Shown here: piece after piece, positions 23,081-34,313 of the stretch | How positions within the stretch are numbered: the stretch's first letter is position 1 | Layout: every line of letters begins with the position of its first letter | Assembly: GCF_035582795.1 (NCBI RefSeq) | Contig: NC_134390.1 | Location: 1,751,560 to 1,815,559 of the forward strand | DNA: 64,000 nt | Reading direction: 5' to 3' | From: Mycteria americana | Taxonomy: Eukaryota; Chordata; Aves; Ciconiiformes; Ciconiidae | Position numbers and translations under genes: made by a program | The notes under the pieces: model-generated | Databases searched by the model: none | Told to the model about the DNA's origin: nothing | The model's input: the letters and a program-made list of their open reading frames with translations, nothing else

Positions 23081-26000
23081 GGTGATTCAAGGCGGCGGGT
23101 TGCAAATAGTTTGTAAATGATCTCACTGATCTTTTCCTCTCACCGATATCAAGATCACTTATGTCAATATACTACATACGTTTTTAGACTGCAGGCTTTC
23201 ATTTCTGAAGCTGCTTGCCATGGGAATGCTCCCAAAGCTTCGTCTCACTTTAGAAGGCTGGGGCGGGGGGGAGTGGAAGGAAACGCATATGGAAAGTACT
23301 CCTGAAGTTTTAAGGAGTATTCGTGTGTGTGTTTGTAGAATGGAATCCAAAACTGTAACTGGGTACATTGACTCAAGTCTCCTCACTCGCTTTCTGGCGT
23401 GAACTGGTAGGATGTGCTGTCCTTCGCCTCTGTCTTTCACTGATTCCTGGAAAAAGCCGGAGTTCTGTCAGTCTTCTGGATGAAAAAAACTTTCCCCAAG
23501 TGTCTTAATTGCAGAATTAAGTAAATAATATTTTAACTGCCGTAGCTTGTGAAGACAGCTTATTTTGAGACATCAAAGAATCCAAAATTTCACCAGATTA
23601 CTTGAGTATAATTCCAGCAAATTTTTTAAATTACTTTCTGTAGTTTGTGTATGTCAGTATTTGACTCTTGTTACTTAGTATTTGAGAATAAAATTCTGCG
23701 TCCAGTATTCTTTGTTTTCTGACTTTATAAAGTCTTTTAAAGAAAATTCATTGCCTCTTACAATATTTCAATATTGAAATATCATTCAGGCCTGTTCTCT
23801 GCTAGATTTGAAAGCTCCCTTCTCTTTGCCTTAATGTACAGCTTTTATCATCCATTATCTTATTGTTTGCCTCCTGACTGTGCTTTGAAGCTTCATCTGA
23901 GGCTGGGAATCCATGATTTTAGTCATTTTATGAGCATTTGACTAGAGACAATCACTGTCTCAGATAATCTGCATTGTAAACAGGCAAAACAAAACAGGAC
24001 AAGAGAGCAGTACGCTGTCTATGGAACACTGAAGTAGAGAGAGATTCGGAGTCAAATCTTGGGAAGATTGTTACTGCACAGGCGCAGTATGTCTGTACGG
24101 GGACCATCGCTTTAGCATTTTAGGGTATTTTTCATCAGGATTAGTGAAAGTTGTGGGAATGGGGTTTTCTTCTTTGTTTATTTGTTCTTTTTTAATTGAT
24201 ACTCCTCAGCCATTGAGGGTTTTTTTAGCGGTTCTTGAGTGGTGGTTCAAACTAAGGAATGTGGTATTAGGAAGGTATATATGAACTTTGGGATGATAAA
24301 TTAAATTTGCCCGCAATGAAATGCAGCATTCCTGTTTCTGTTTAAAAGCAAGATACATTTGAGACTCAAACTCACGTTTAAAGCGAGATGAGTTTCTTTG
24401 GCTGGAGAGAGCTGATTCTCGGAAGTTTAGTCCTTCAGAACAAGCTTCGTAATGCTGCTATTGCGGAATCCTTTCATTTAAATTAAATTACTTTTGAGAC
24501 GTAGCTGCGTGGAGGCATTGCTTTTATTCTGAAAAGCATCATCCTTACCTATCTGATTATTTTGAAAATGGTTTTCATACAGATTGGAACAATAATTATT
24601 TTCTGGCTAATAAAACATCAGGTGTTGCTTTTATTAATTCCCTCCTGTCAGTGCTCTGTGACATGTAAAACTCTTCCTTCACCCCAAACTATGCAGCTGG
24701 TTTCAGCTAAACGTATATTCTGTTGTTGGAAGTAGTTTTAACTGTGGTCTAGAAAGCTGAAACCCTGAGAGATTTTCCGTCTTTGGTACTTCTTTGCAAA
24801 ACTCAAGAACTTGCAGGTTGAGGTTTTTCATTGGAACTGGCTTTCTAAAAGCTGATAGATGGTAATCACTGTTTCAGGTGTTCACAAAAGGCCATTCCAA
24901 TGGAAAATTTGTGGTTTTCCAGCTAAACAAGTTGTTTTAACAAGATAGAGGCATGTGAGTCGTCTTGTGAGACAGTCGTGCAAGGCCAAATAGCGTATTG
25001 CACCTCCTTGGTCCGGTGGAGGATGTAAGGTGCCACAGTAATTTTCACCATGTTAAAATCGCTTGCTAAATCTTTTTTTATTAATGTTATTTTACTAAGA
25101 TTCATAGATGTTGGGTGAATATTTCGTTAAATATTGCAGAGCAAGCAGAGATGAAATGGACTTGAAAAATCATAATGGGAAATTCTTTACCTTTTATTCC
25201 TGTAAGTAAGACTTCACACCTATGAGAGAAAGATCAGCAAAAACCTTTGTGCTTTCTCCCTGGTTTGTTTATTTTGGGTGGTTTTGTATTTATCAGTTTC
25301 ATTGTTTCTTGCAGTCTCTTTTGCTGCTGTTGTTAGTCTTTCATGGGACAATAAGGCAGAGAAAAACAGTAAAAAAGAGAGAGGGGGACAGAATGTGGTT
25401 TACCACTACAGAAATGAATTGGGTATTTCTGTAGCACTGGAAATTTATTTTAATTTCTGCTGTTGTCTGGATCTCAGTTTGACAGTGCCCTGTTTACTTG
25501 TGACACTTAGTATGTCTCCCTTTGCAGGGGCACAAAATGTAGATTTTCCTTTATAAAAAGACTAAAACTACATTAGAGGGTATATAAAGTTGCATCCCTT
25601 ATACGTGCTGGTCGTTAATTCTGCTCTTCATGTTTTATAGCTTCAAGATAATTAAATTAGTTTAGTTCTCAATTTTCTTTCCTTAAAAAAAAAAAAGCCA
25701 AAACAGTCTTTCCGACTTTCAGGCGAGCTCTGCAGCAGTAGCAACTGAAAAAAGAAAGTGTTAGAATTGCATTGTTCCGCTGCTGCACCGGGCCCGTTTC
25801 TTGCAGACATGAGCAAGCGTGAAGCCGCGCAGGGTGTCAGTCAGGATCCTCGTCTCCGATTCACGCTCCTGGCGATGCGGAGGGGAAAGCACTGTTGCAT
25901 TAGCAGCAGCAGCAATGTGCTAATCTTAGCAAAGGCAGTCGGGATAGTTTTGATTAGCTGAAGGTTTCCAGAAGCTGGGAACAGCTGAAGCACTGTCCTG

Positions 26001-27340
26001 CTCCCCTGAGCTTTTTATTCCAGCATGAAGCCTTCATTTTGCTGCTTCAGCTTAAACTGTGGATGAATTGGTTTATGTTTATAGACATAAGTATGTTGGG
26101 AAGCTATATCATATGTGAGAGAACGTTTGTTCCGTGCCATAAAGGATACGGTTTCACTTATCAGCCAACCATCAGTTTTCTCTCCACAAAGTCCTGTTTC
26201 AGTAACTTATTTGAGGAGTTCCGCAGTGGGACTCCTCAGATGAGTAAGGATTGCAAGAACAAGGTTCTGGTCTTGGTGTACGTTGACTTTTTACCCTCTA
26301 AGTATACGTCAGGCTGCAAGAGCTGTGGTTTATCTCAGTAGGGAAAAATCAATGACTCACATTTCCACAGAAAGAAATGTAATTTCCAGTCTCATAGCAA
26401 CTGTCCTTTCAGCAGTTTCAAACCTTCTGTGACAAAATGTTTAACACTCACCAATCATCTTTTAATGCTCTAGGCTGGTCCACCCACTCACCCCACCTAA
26501 AAGCATGCATTTTTACATCACCAAATCCCCCAGTATTGGAGGGGGGATGCCGTCAAGACACATTGAACGGTTAAATATAAAATCGTAGAAATGAGAGAAG
26601 TGTTACTGCCTGTATTATATGGAGATGGAGTGACTTTTGTGGGGTTTAAAATTCAAAACTGTGTTCTCTGTACTTGAATTTTGCATCCCTGTTTTGTTTT
26701 TATACACCTTCAGATGTTTTAAAATAGGTTTGGCTGGTAGCTTGGGTAAAATATTTTGGAAGATTATTTTACTTAGAGCAAGTTATCCTTTAGGATAAAT
26801 GCTTCATCTTGGTTTTCTTCCTAGATCTCATGACCTGACTTGTTTATTTTCACAAAAAACCAGGACATTCAGTAAATACATTTGACAGTAAACTTCAGCA
26901 TGGGGTGGGTCCGAACCAGCGCTGATGGCCGGGTGGAGTGCAGGTGTTGTCAGGGTGAAATGGGACTTCTCTCCTGTCCCGGCATGGGGGTTCGTGCTGC
27001 GCTGGGCTCCGAGGCCTCGAGGGGCGGCGTGCCGGGCGCTGTGCTTGACCTGCCCAAACCCACCGGGCGAGGCAGTGGAAAGGCTCCTGCCATGTCTTTC
27101 CCCTCTTGTCCCCGCGAGAAGGCATAACAATGCTCGGGGTATTGTAGGGGAAGTGACAAAAACCGCTGTGCTATTCCATAATAGAAAGTGGCATCGAAGG
27201 ACAAAGGACTAATTAAAAATGTCCAAATAAGGCTAGAAGTATTATGCACTGAGATTCTCCAGAGTGTCAGTGGAAGTTGGGCACCTATCTGCTGTTCAAA
27301 TTTATCATTAACTGAATTTAACTCGTTACTTTTCTTGTAG
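22296..27340 (+). other. ATF1 intron 1
   Basis: About 5 kb between the inferred exon 1 donor (GTAAGA) and the acceptor TTTCTTGTAG before the ATF1 start exon. The first ~0.8 kb is still CpG-rich; the rest is AT-rich apart from a smaller GC-rich patch near 26.9-27.1 kb. No coding exon or mobile element is recognised. Confidence 0.6.
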
Positions 27341-27346
27341 TTGATT

Positions 27347-30300
27347 ATGGAAGAGGTGCACAAGAGCAGCAGTAACAGTTCAGTGACGCCTTCACAAACA
27401 TCAGCTGTACAAGGTACAACACTACAGGCAGCTCAGCTCTCTCATATTGCTCAACAGGTAAAGCCTGGGCCAAATCTCAGCAAACATTTGAGGTAGTTAA
27501 GAGCCATTTTTTATGTGCTACAAACTGTATTCATTCTTGAGTTTTAGAAACACACAGAGAAGAAAAAACACTGATAATGTTATGATGTACAATAAGAAAG
27601 TAGTGTTAAATGAAAAGTTAGCTGTATGAGTTTTAATGATCCCTTCATCTTTTCATGTATTCCAGATTAATAAAAGTAGTGAAGAAATTTGGTGAGGAAA
27701 CTGGTTATTTACTTATGCATCTACGTGTATAATTAATTTTTAAGTGCAAAGGCTCATGTGAGTGCAACATCACAAATAAAAATCTGCTAGAATGTAAAAA
27801 ATATTTTATATAGGAGTAACAGTAGTAATTAACTTTTTGCCAAGTAAACCTAGATTTCAGCTACAACATTTATGGAAATCGATCGTTTTAAAACATTAAA
27901 GAACAGATGCCATAATTTTTATTTGGAAAAATCTGCTCTTTGTTCTTCCTTGTCCAGAGCTTGCACGCCTTGTCTCCTTCAGTTTCCTTTCCGGTCTGGT
28001 GTCTTTCATACAGCCCTTGTGCCTTGAACTTTCTAAGTAGATTGGTCGGCTTTTGCTATACTTAACTCTTGTGATTTCTTCTCTGTGCAATCTTTGAACT
28101 CTAGCCTCATACCGGTTGCTTAAAAAAAAGTAATCCAAGGACACCAAATATGTGCGTTATTCATGCTACCTTCTGCATTACTTCAGTATTGTTAGTCTGA
28201 TCTGCCCTAAGCCCTCAGTCTCGTCGATCATTTCATCTTGATTTAGATTTTAGTGCCTCCTATTAACTTTAGTGAGAATCAAGGCTACTTATTAGGCACT
28301 TTTATTTCTGCTTATCTAAGTCTAAGACACTCTTAAAATGGAATTAAAGCTTAAAAAAAAAATGAACTGCCACAAACGTGGAGCTTTATCTGTGCATATG
28401 GATGGAGTTACATGAAAGCAGTCGTGCTCGGTTAGCCTCAGTGCTGTGATTCTGAAGATGTCTGCTTCATTGTGGTTCATTTAGAACTGCATGTATTTAC
28501 GTTGCAGCATTTTAGTCTTTCGCACATAATGCTACATATTTGATTTTCCCCCTAGCCTACATCAAATAAGTAACTGTTTCAGCCTTTTTCATATGCAGAT
28601 ATGTATCTCAAAAATGTGCATCTTGCAAGGATAAGAGATTCATGCGTAAGGATACCTTCTGTGACTTAATTAGACTTAAAAGAACCTTCTCCTAATGCAT
28701 GTTCTCCACTAGTTTTCCTACGTGTATATATGCTTTCTGAATACCATAGAACAAACGCTTTTGCTAATGATTCTTTGATTTGTTGTAGATGTCGCTAAGA
28801 GGTCCTGCTCCCCTGACAGTTGTTCAGCTTCCTGGAGAACAAGTCCAGGTCCAGGGAGTCATCCAGACAGCTCAGTCCTCTTCTGTAATCCACTCTCCCC
28901 AGGTGCAAACAGTGCAGGTAACTACAGAATGTCTGTTAAACAACCAAGAATCCTGTTTTATGTATGTGAAAAGACTTGTAAAGGCTTGTCTGACTCAGCT
29001 AACTCTGCCACAGTGCAGCCTTTCTGGCCCTGCCGTCAGAGATAGCGAGCAATCCAGTGGCAGTATTTTGGGGATACATCGTTCTTAATGTTGAAATTAT
29101 TTGTAGTAAGTTCCCTTTGGGCTTGAAATTAAACTGTTTGGCATTGCCTCCCTTTATAAAAAAAACAAAACAAAACCACAACTCTTTGGTTGGTGCTCTT
29201 AACAGACATGCAATCAGTGTGCTTTAATACCCAAATAAGGAGAGTGTAGAATAACCCAAGGAAAAAGAATGTGTGTTTCGAAAAGGTAGACCTGAATGGT
29301 GGATTGCTCTCCTCATGTACGCTGTAACTCCGTTTCTGTGGTACCTAAGTATTCTGCTTGTGTCTCTTACTCATTTGCCATGTGATTTTTTTTTTTGTAC
29401 AAGCCACTTCAGAGAGGTGCCTTGGGGAGTTTACAGTCGCGTCTGTTACTGCTTCGTTCAGTCCCTGGCTGCAGAGAGCCCTCTGGGCAGCGTGGCACTG
29501 GAGCTACGCTGTGAAATAGCTGCACTAGTCAGCCAAAAGACTGGAAGTCTTTGGAACTGTGCTAAAAAGCATTAATTTGTCACTGATCCTTTGTACTGTG
29601 CTTATCTATTCGTACGACATGAAATTGATAAACCATGAAAAGTAAACCTATGATGCATTTTCAGCTATCGTTGTTCCTGTGACATCAGATCACAGAAAAG
29701 AAAACATGTTGCTCTTTTCTGAAAACAGTTAAGCATCTGGTTTAGTAGGTTGTCTTTACTTGAGTCTCCGCTAATCCCTTTCCTATCATCGTGTTCTAGT
29801 TGCAGGGTCCCCACTGACTGTATTCTTTCCTTTTTTTCTGTAATTTATGAACATTGTGGCCTTGTTGCTCAAAGGGGAAGAAAAGTAATACATGAGCAGC
29901 TTTTTTTAAATGTTGATAGTAGGTTGTTCTTTTTGTCTCTGTAGCAGCAGTTAAGTGAGAAATGCTTTTCCCAGAGCTGTATGCATTCTTCTTGACTTTT
30001 TGTTGCTGGCACACAGATAAGTACAAATAAATGTTTTGTTAGCTTGTATTTCGTAAGGAGCATCAGAGAAAAAAATAACACTTGCCAACTGGATGAGGAC
30101 ACAGTGGAATAAAGAGAAAATTATAGATAATACTTTGCATATTTACTCCCTGATATGCTGCTGCCTTAAATATTATTTTACTCTTGTATTATGACCAACA
30201 AAATACACTGCTCTTCTGTCTAGATAAAAGAGTTCAAGTATTTTATATGTTTGTCTCTGTACATAAACGGTGTTCCTGTTTCCTTTCCCACCACCTCCTT

Positions 30301-33300
30301 AGCTGATTATGTGTGGGAGTGGCTCACCTTTTCAGACCACATCAGCTAATAAGATAGTTAGGCTTGTATGGTTTTTATGAAAATAGTAAACCATTTGTAT
30401 TTCTTCACACTGCTGTTTTAAAATTTCTGGATTGATTAATCCTGCAGTGTAATCCAGCTAGAACCGCTGGCTTCAGATGGTGGACGTTTTTCAGCTTTTA
30501 ATGTGATAAATAGTTCAGGAGAATCTCTTGAGCGTTTCTTTTTTGCATTTGTGTAGTTTTTGTGCAGCTTTAGCTCATACACAATTAAAAGGTGTAATCT
30601 CTTCTGCGTATTTCTTCTGAAGTGTACCTGATAACCACATGGAATGTGTTTTTTAGGTATCTTCTTTGTCTGAGAGTGAAGATTCTCAGGATTCATCAGA
30701 TAGCATAGGCTCTTCACAGAAAGCTCGAGGCATCTTAGCTCGTCGTCCATCTTACCGGTAAGTACTATATATAATATATTTTGTATTTTTATTTGAAACC
30801 AAAATAGCAACTTCTTGTAATAGCTTCATATATTCTGACAACCGCTAAGTTGTTTTCTTTCTCTTGAAACATGCGTTGGATCTGTTCATGCAGTAAACAT
30901 TTTGAGGATGCCATCTTAGCAATCGTTTGGTGCAAGGAAACTTCGACCTAACTGGAGATCAGCTTCAACACGATGTGGCACAGGGAAAATTGTTTATCAG
31001 CTCTAAATTTACTCAGTTATATCATTTTACTGAAATGAGGAGTGTAGTCAAATGCCACATTCTAGCTTTTCAAATAATAAATTTGTTAGAAACTTAACAC
31101 AAAATTTAATATTTTTTACAATAATGTTCTGAAAAATTTAAAAGACAGTTTATGAACCTACCTGATACTCCTACCTGTGATTATTATTCCTGCTTCTGCC
31201 ACTGCTTACCATTTTTTTGAATGTTTTATCCACTCTTCTTAGTACTTTCTGATGGCTTTATCTCATCTTGAATTACATACCAGAACAAATAATTTAGGAG
31301 GGATTTTATTACTTTGCATGCAGTCAAAAACAGTGGTGGAAAAGAGCTATTCTGAATCTTCAGTTGAAGTAGCCAGGACAGGAAAATACGAGCTGTAAGC
31401 AGAGCTGCTGTGGGAGAACTGTTTAGCTGTGCAGGTTTGGGATCAGGAGTTGTCAGTTCTGCTTTTCTCTTCATATAAGTGCCGCTAACTTGTCGTTTGG
31501 CCTGGGGTAAGATGCATAAAACTCATGCGTCCATTGGTTCCTCTTTTAAATAGAGACGTGTCTGTTTTCGTAAGGTATTGTTACATAGGACATGGGTTGT
31601 TTGAGAAGCTGTGCAAGAGCTAAATTAAATGCAGAAAAGAAATGTAAAGCCTTACTGTGTACTGACAGAGCAAAAGATCTAAGTTTTAAACGTTTCTGTA
31701 GTAATCCACTGCTTTTTAGTTTATTCTGACACCAGACAGAGCAAACTGGTTTTAGTTGGCTATACAAAGCCTATTCTTGAGAGAGGATCAAGTTGTAAAT
31801 CAGAAAAATCTCTTAACAGGCCAGTTGTGTATCCCCAGAAAATGTTTATGGTGGAAAGTCTGCAGCAGCTTTTACTGAAATGACATGATGCAGCTGCAGG
31901 GCTAGTTTTCGGCACACCATTTTTCTGGAGATTACTGAAATCTACTGTAAATGGTGCGGGTTTTCATTGCAGGCTTACCAGTCCGAACATCTGAGGCTTG
32001 TAGAGGATAATGATTGAAAATCTGGAATTCGTGCTGATTTGCACATACACATACTTTTACACAGTAGCTGACTTGACTCGCTCTTAGCTTGTAAAATGAT
32101 TCAAATATTTAACTAAAAAACTAGACTATATAAACTACAGAACTGTAATTACGGAAAGAGTTTGAGGCAGTCACCTCATACAAAATTTTGCTAATTCCAA
32201 AAGCTGTGGTACCTCAAAATTTTAGTGTTTATTTCTGTAATACAAAATAGGGATAGTAGTTTGTAACGGTTGTTGCAGTAATTTGTAGGTTTTGCCTACT
32301 ATTAGAGCTGATAAATTCTTTTTTTATAGAAAAATTTTGAAAGATCTGTCTTCTGAAGATACACGCGATAGAAAAGGAGATGAGGAGAGTCCTGGTGTCT
32401 CTACTGTTACATCGATGTCCGTTCCCACGCCTATCTACCAGACGAGCACTGGACAGTACAGTACGTTACACAAAATAAGTGCCTAACTGGACACATTTTT
32501 TTATTCAACTTGCCTCAAAATACAGATTTTCTTTTTGTTGTATATTTGACTAAGATGAAACTCAAAAGGTTTGGTGATTTACCTAACAGTTAATAAAGTT
32601 AGTACTGTTATTACATGGAAATAGACTGGTATCTGAAGACTCCAGATAAACTCAATGCTTCATTATCTTAATTTTTGCATATTAAGCTAAGGCATTCAAA
32701 GGATGTTGTTAGGAAATACAGAGCAGTCTTCTAGTGTTAGATTTAGTCCAAACTGTAAGATCGGTGAAGATACCATTACATATATCACAGGGCCACACCA
32801 AAAGGCGTTCCCGTGATACCGGGGAGGTAGCAAAAAAGAGGATTTGTTCCTTTGATTTTAGCACCTAGCATTCATTGTGCTTGAAACCAAAAAGCAACCT
32901 GCTCCGGCACCTGGAGCACCTCCTCTCCATCCTCCTTCTCCGAGCTGGGTGTTCATACTGCTGTTTCTCACTTCCCCCCGTCCCTCACTCCTTTGCCTGT
33001 CTGGATTTTTGCCCGTTCTGAAGTATGTTTCCACAGAGGAGCCACCAGCTGTGGCCAGCGTGGGTCCACGTGGAGCTGGTGTCTGGCTGGGGGCAGTCCC
33101 AGCTCTCTTCTCGCAGGGGCCACCCCTGCGGCTCCCCCCCTGCCAACACCTCGCCACTTCCACCAATACGTTTAGGACGAACCCAGGAGCAAGATCTGAC
33201 AGTTGAAAGCGGCAGAAGGAAAAAGCCTTTCAAAACTGGCAGTATTTTTCAGCAGTGAAAACAGATGTAGAGCCTACAGCTTTCCCTTTATCTGTACGTT

Positions 33301-34313
33301 ATAACGTACAGCTACAAATATTGTTGTGCATGTTCCTTGTTCTTTCAGTTGCCATTGCTGCCAATGGATTGCAGCTGGCCAGCCCAGGTACAGATGGTGT
33401 GCAAGGTCTGCAGACACTAACGATGACAAATGCTGGTGGTACTCAGCCTGGGACAACAATCCTGCAGTACGCACAAACATCAGATGGTCAACAGATCCTG
33501 GTACCCAGCAACCAGGTGGTAGTGCAGAGTGAGTACGCCTTCCGGAAACGGTTAGAAAAACCCCTCCCTAACGCAAGCGTACCTTTCTAACGCTGCCACG
33601 TTTTGATGTCTTGCGCTATTATCGCAACAGCTGCATCAGGAGACATGCAGACTTACCAGATCCGCACCACGCCAACCACCACATCCCTTCCTCAGACTGT
33701 GGTGATGACATCTCCTGTCACTCTGACATCACAGACAAGTAAGACAGATGATCCGCAGTTGAAACGAGAAATAAGGCTGATGAAGAACAGGTATGTAAGT
33801 GCGCGTGGGCTGCTTTGATTTGTTAATGTTCTGAAATGCAAGCTGACTTCACTGATTGTGCCATCGGTATGGTGTGCTGCATCCAGCGACTAAAACCATT
33901 GGAAATTCTGACCAAAACACGCTACGTGTTCTGTCTCACACAGTTTGGAGAAAACAGATTGGTTTTCCCTGCAGATTGACTGCCACGTGTGCTACCAGAC
34001 ACTGCTAATATTTCGTGCTCTCCACCTATCATCGTGTACTTGTCAGTTTGGTTTGTTCACGATTGCGGTGCCAGCTCTCTCCTCTCATGCTGGTCAGAAT
34101 TGTGACATTCACAAAATGGACACATCTCAAATCTAAAATAAACAATTACTTCTGCTTGTCTGTTCCAGAGAAGCTGCTCGGGAATGCCGCAGAAAGAAGA
34201 AAGAGTATGTTAAATGTCTGGAAAATCGAGTCGCAGTCCTGGAAAATCAGAACAAAACTCTAATTGAAGAGCTAAAAACTTTGAAAGATCTTTACTGTCA
34301 TAAAAGTGTGTAA
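27347..34313 (+). CDS. ATF1: ATF1, cyclic AMP-dependent transcription factor (CREB family bZIP), 7 coding exons
   Basis: Binds CRE sites (TGACGTCA) in the nucleus as a homodimer or with CREB1/CREM and activates transcription when phosphorylated by PKA-type kinases. Coding exons: 27347-27457, 28789-28917, 30657-30757, 32330-32460, 33349-33528, 33631-33790, 34169-34313; total 957 nt, 318 residues. Order: N-terminus MEEVHKSSSN; a 43-residue Q1-like segment (38-80); the kinase-inducible domain with RRPSYRKIL, whose phospho-acceptor Ser is about residue 112 (Ser63 in human); the Q2-like region with QTSDGQQILVPSNQVVVQ; the basic region EAARECRRKKKEYVKCLENR; and a leucine zipper ending LKDLYCHKSV. 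Human ATF1 is 271 residues; the difference is almost wholly the extra exon 28789-28917. The start is the first ATG after the acceptor at 27340 and matches the human MEDSHKS start. All splice phases agree. Confidence 0.96.
28789..28917 (+). other. ATF1: ATF1 Q1-type cassette exon (43 codons, phase 0-0)
   Basis: Exon flanked by TTGTTGTAG acceptor and CAG|GTAACT donor. Its product contains LTVVQLPGEQVQVQGVIQ and SSVIHSPQVQTVQ, closely resembling the CREB1 Q1 segments VTLVQLPNGQTVQVHGVIQ and PSVIQSPQVQTVQ. It starts and ends between codons, so it can be skipped without a frame change; skipping would give a 275-residue, mammal-like ATF1. Mammalian ATF1 is established as lacking Q1. Confidence 0.9.

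Noticed and set aside
26828-27363. Overlapping open frames on both strands near 27 kb
   Set aside because: A short GC-rich patch in ATF1 intron 1; frames overlap on both strands and lack motifs or splice signals.
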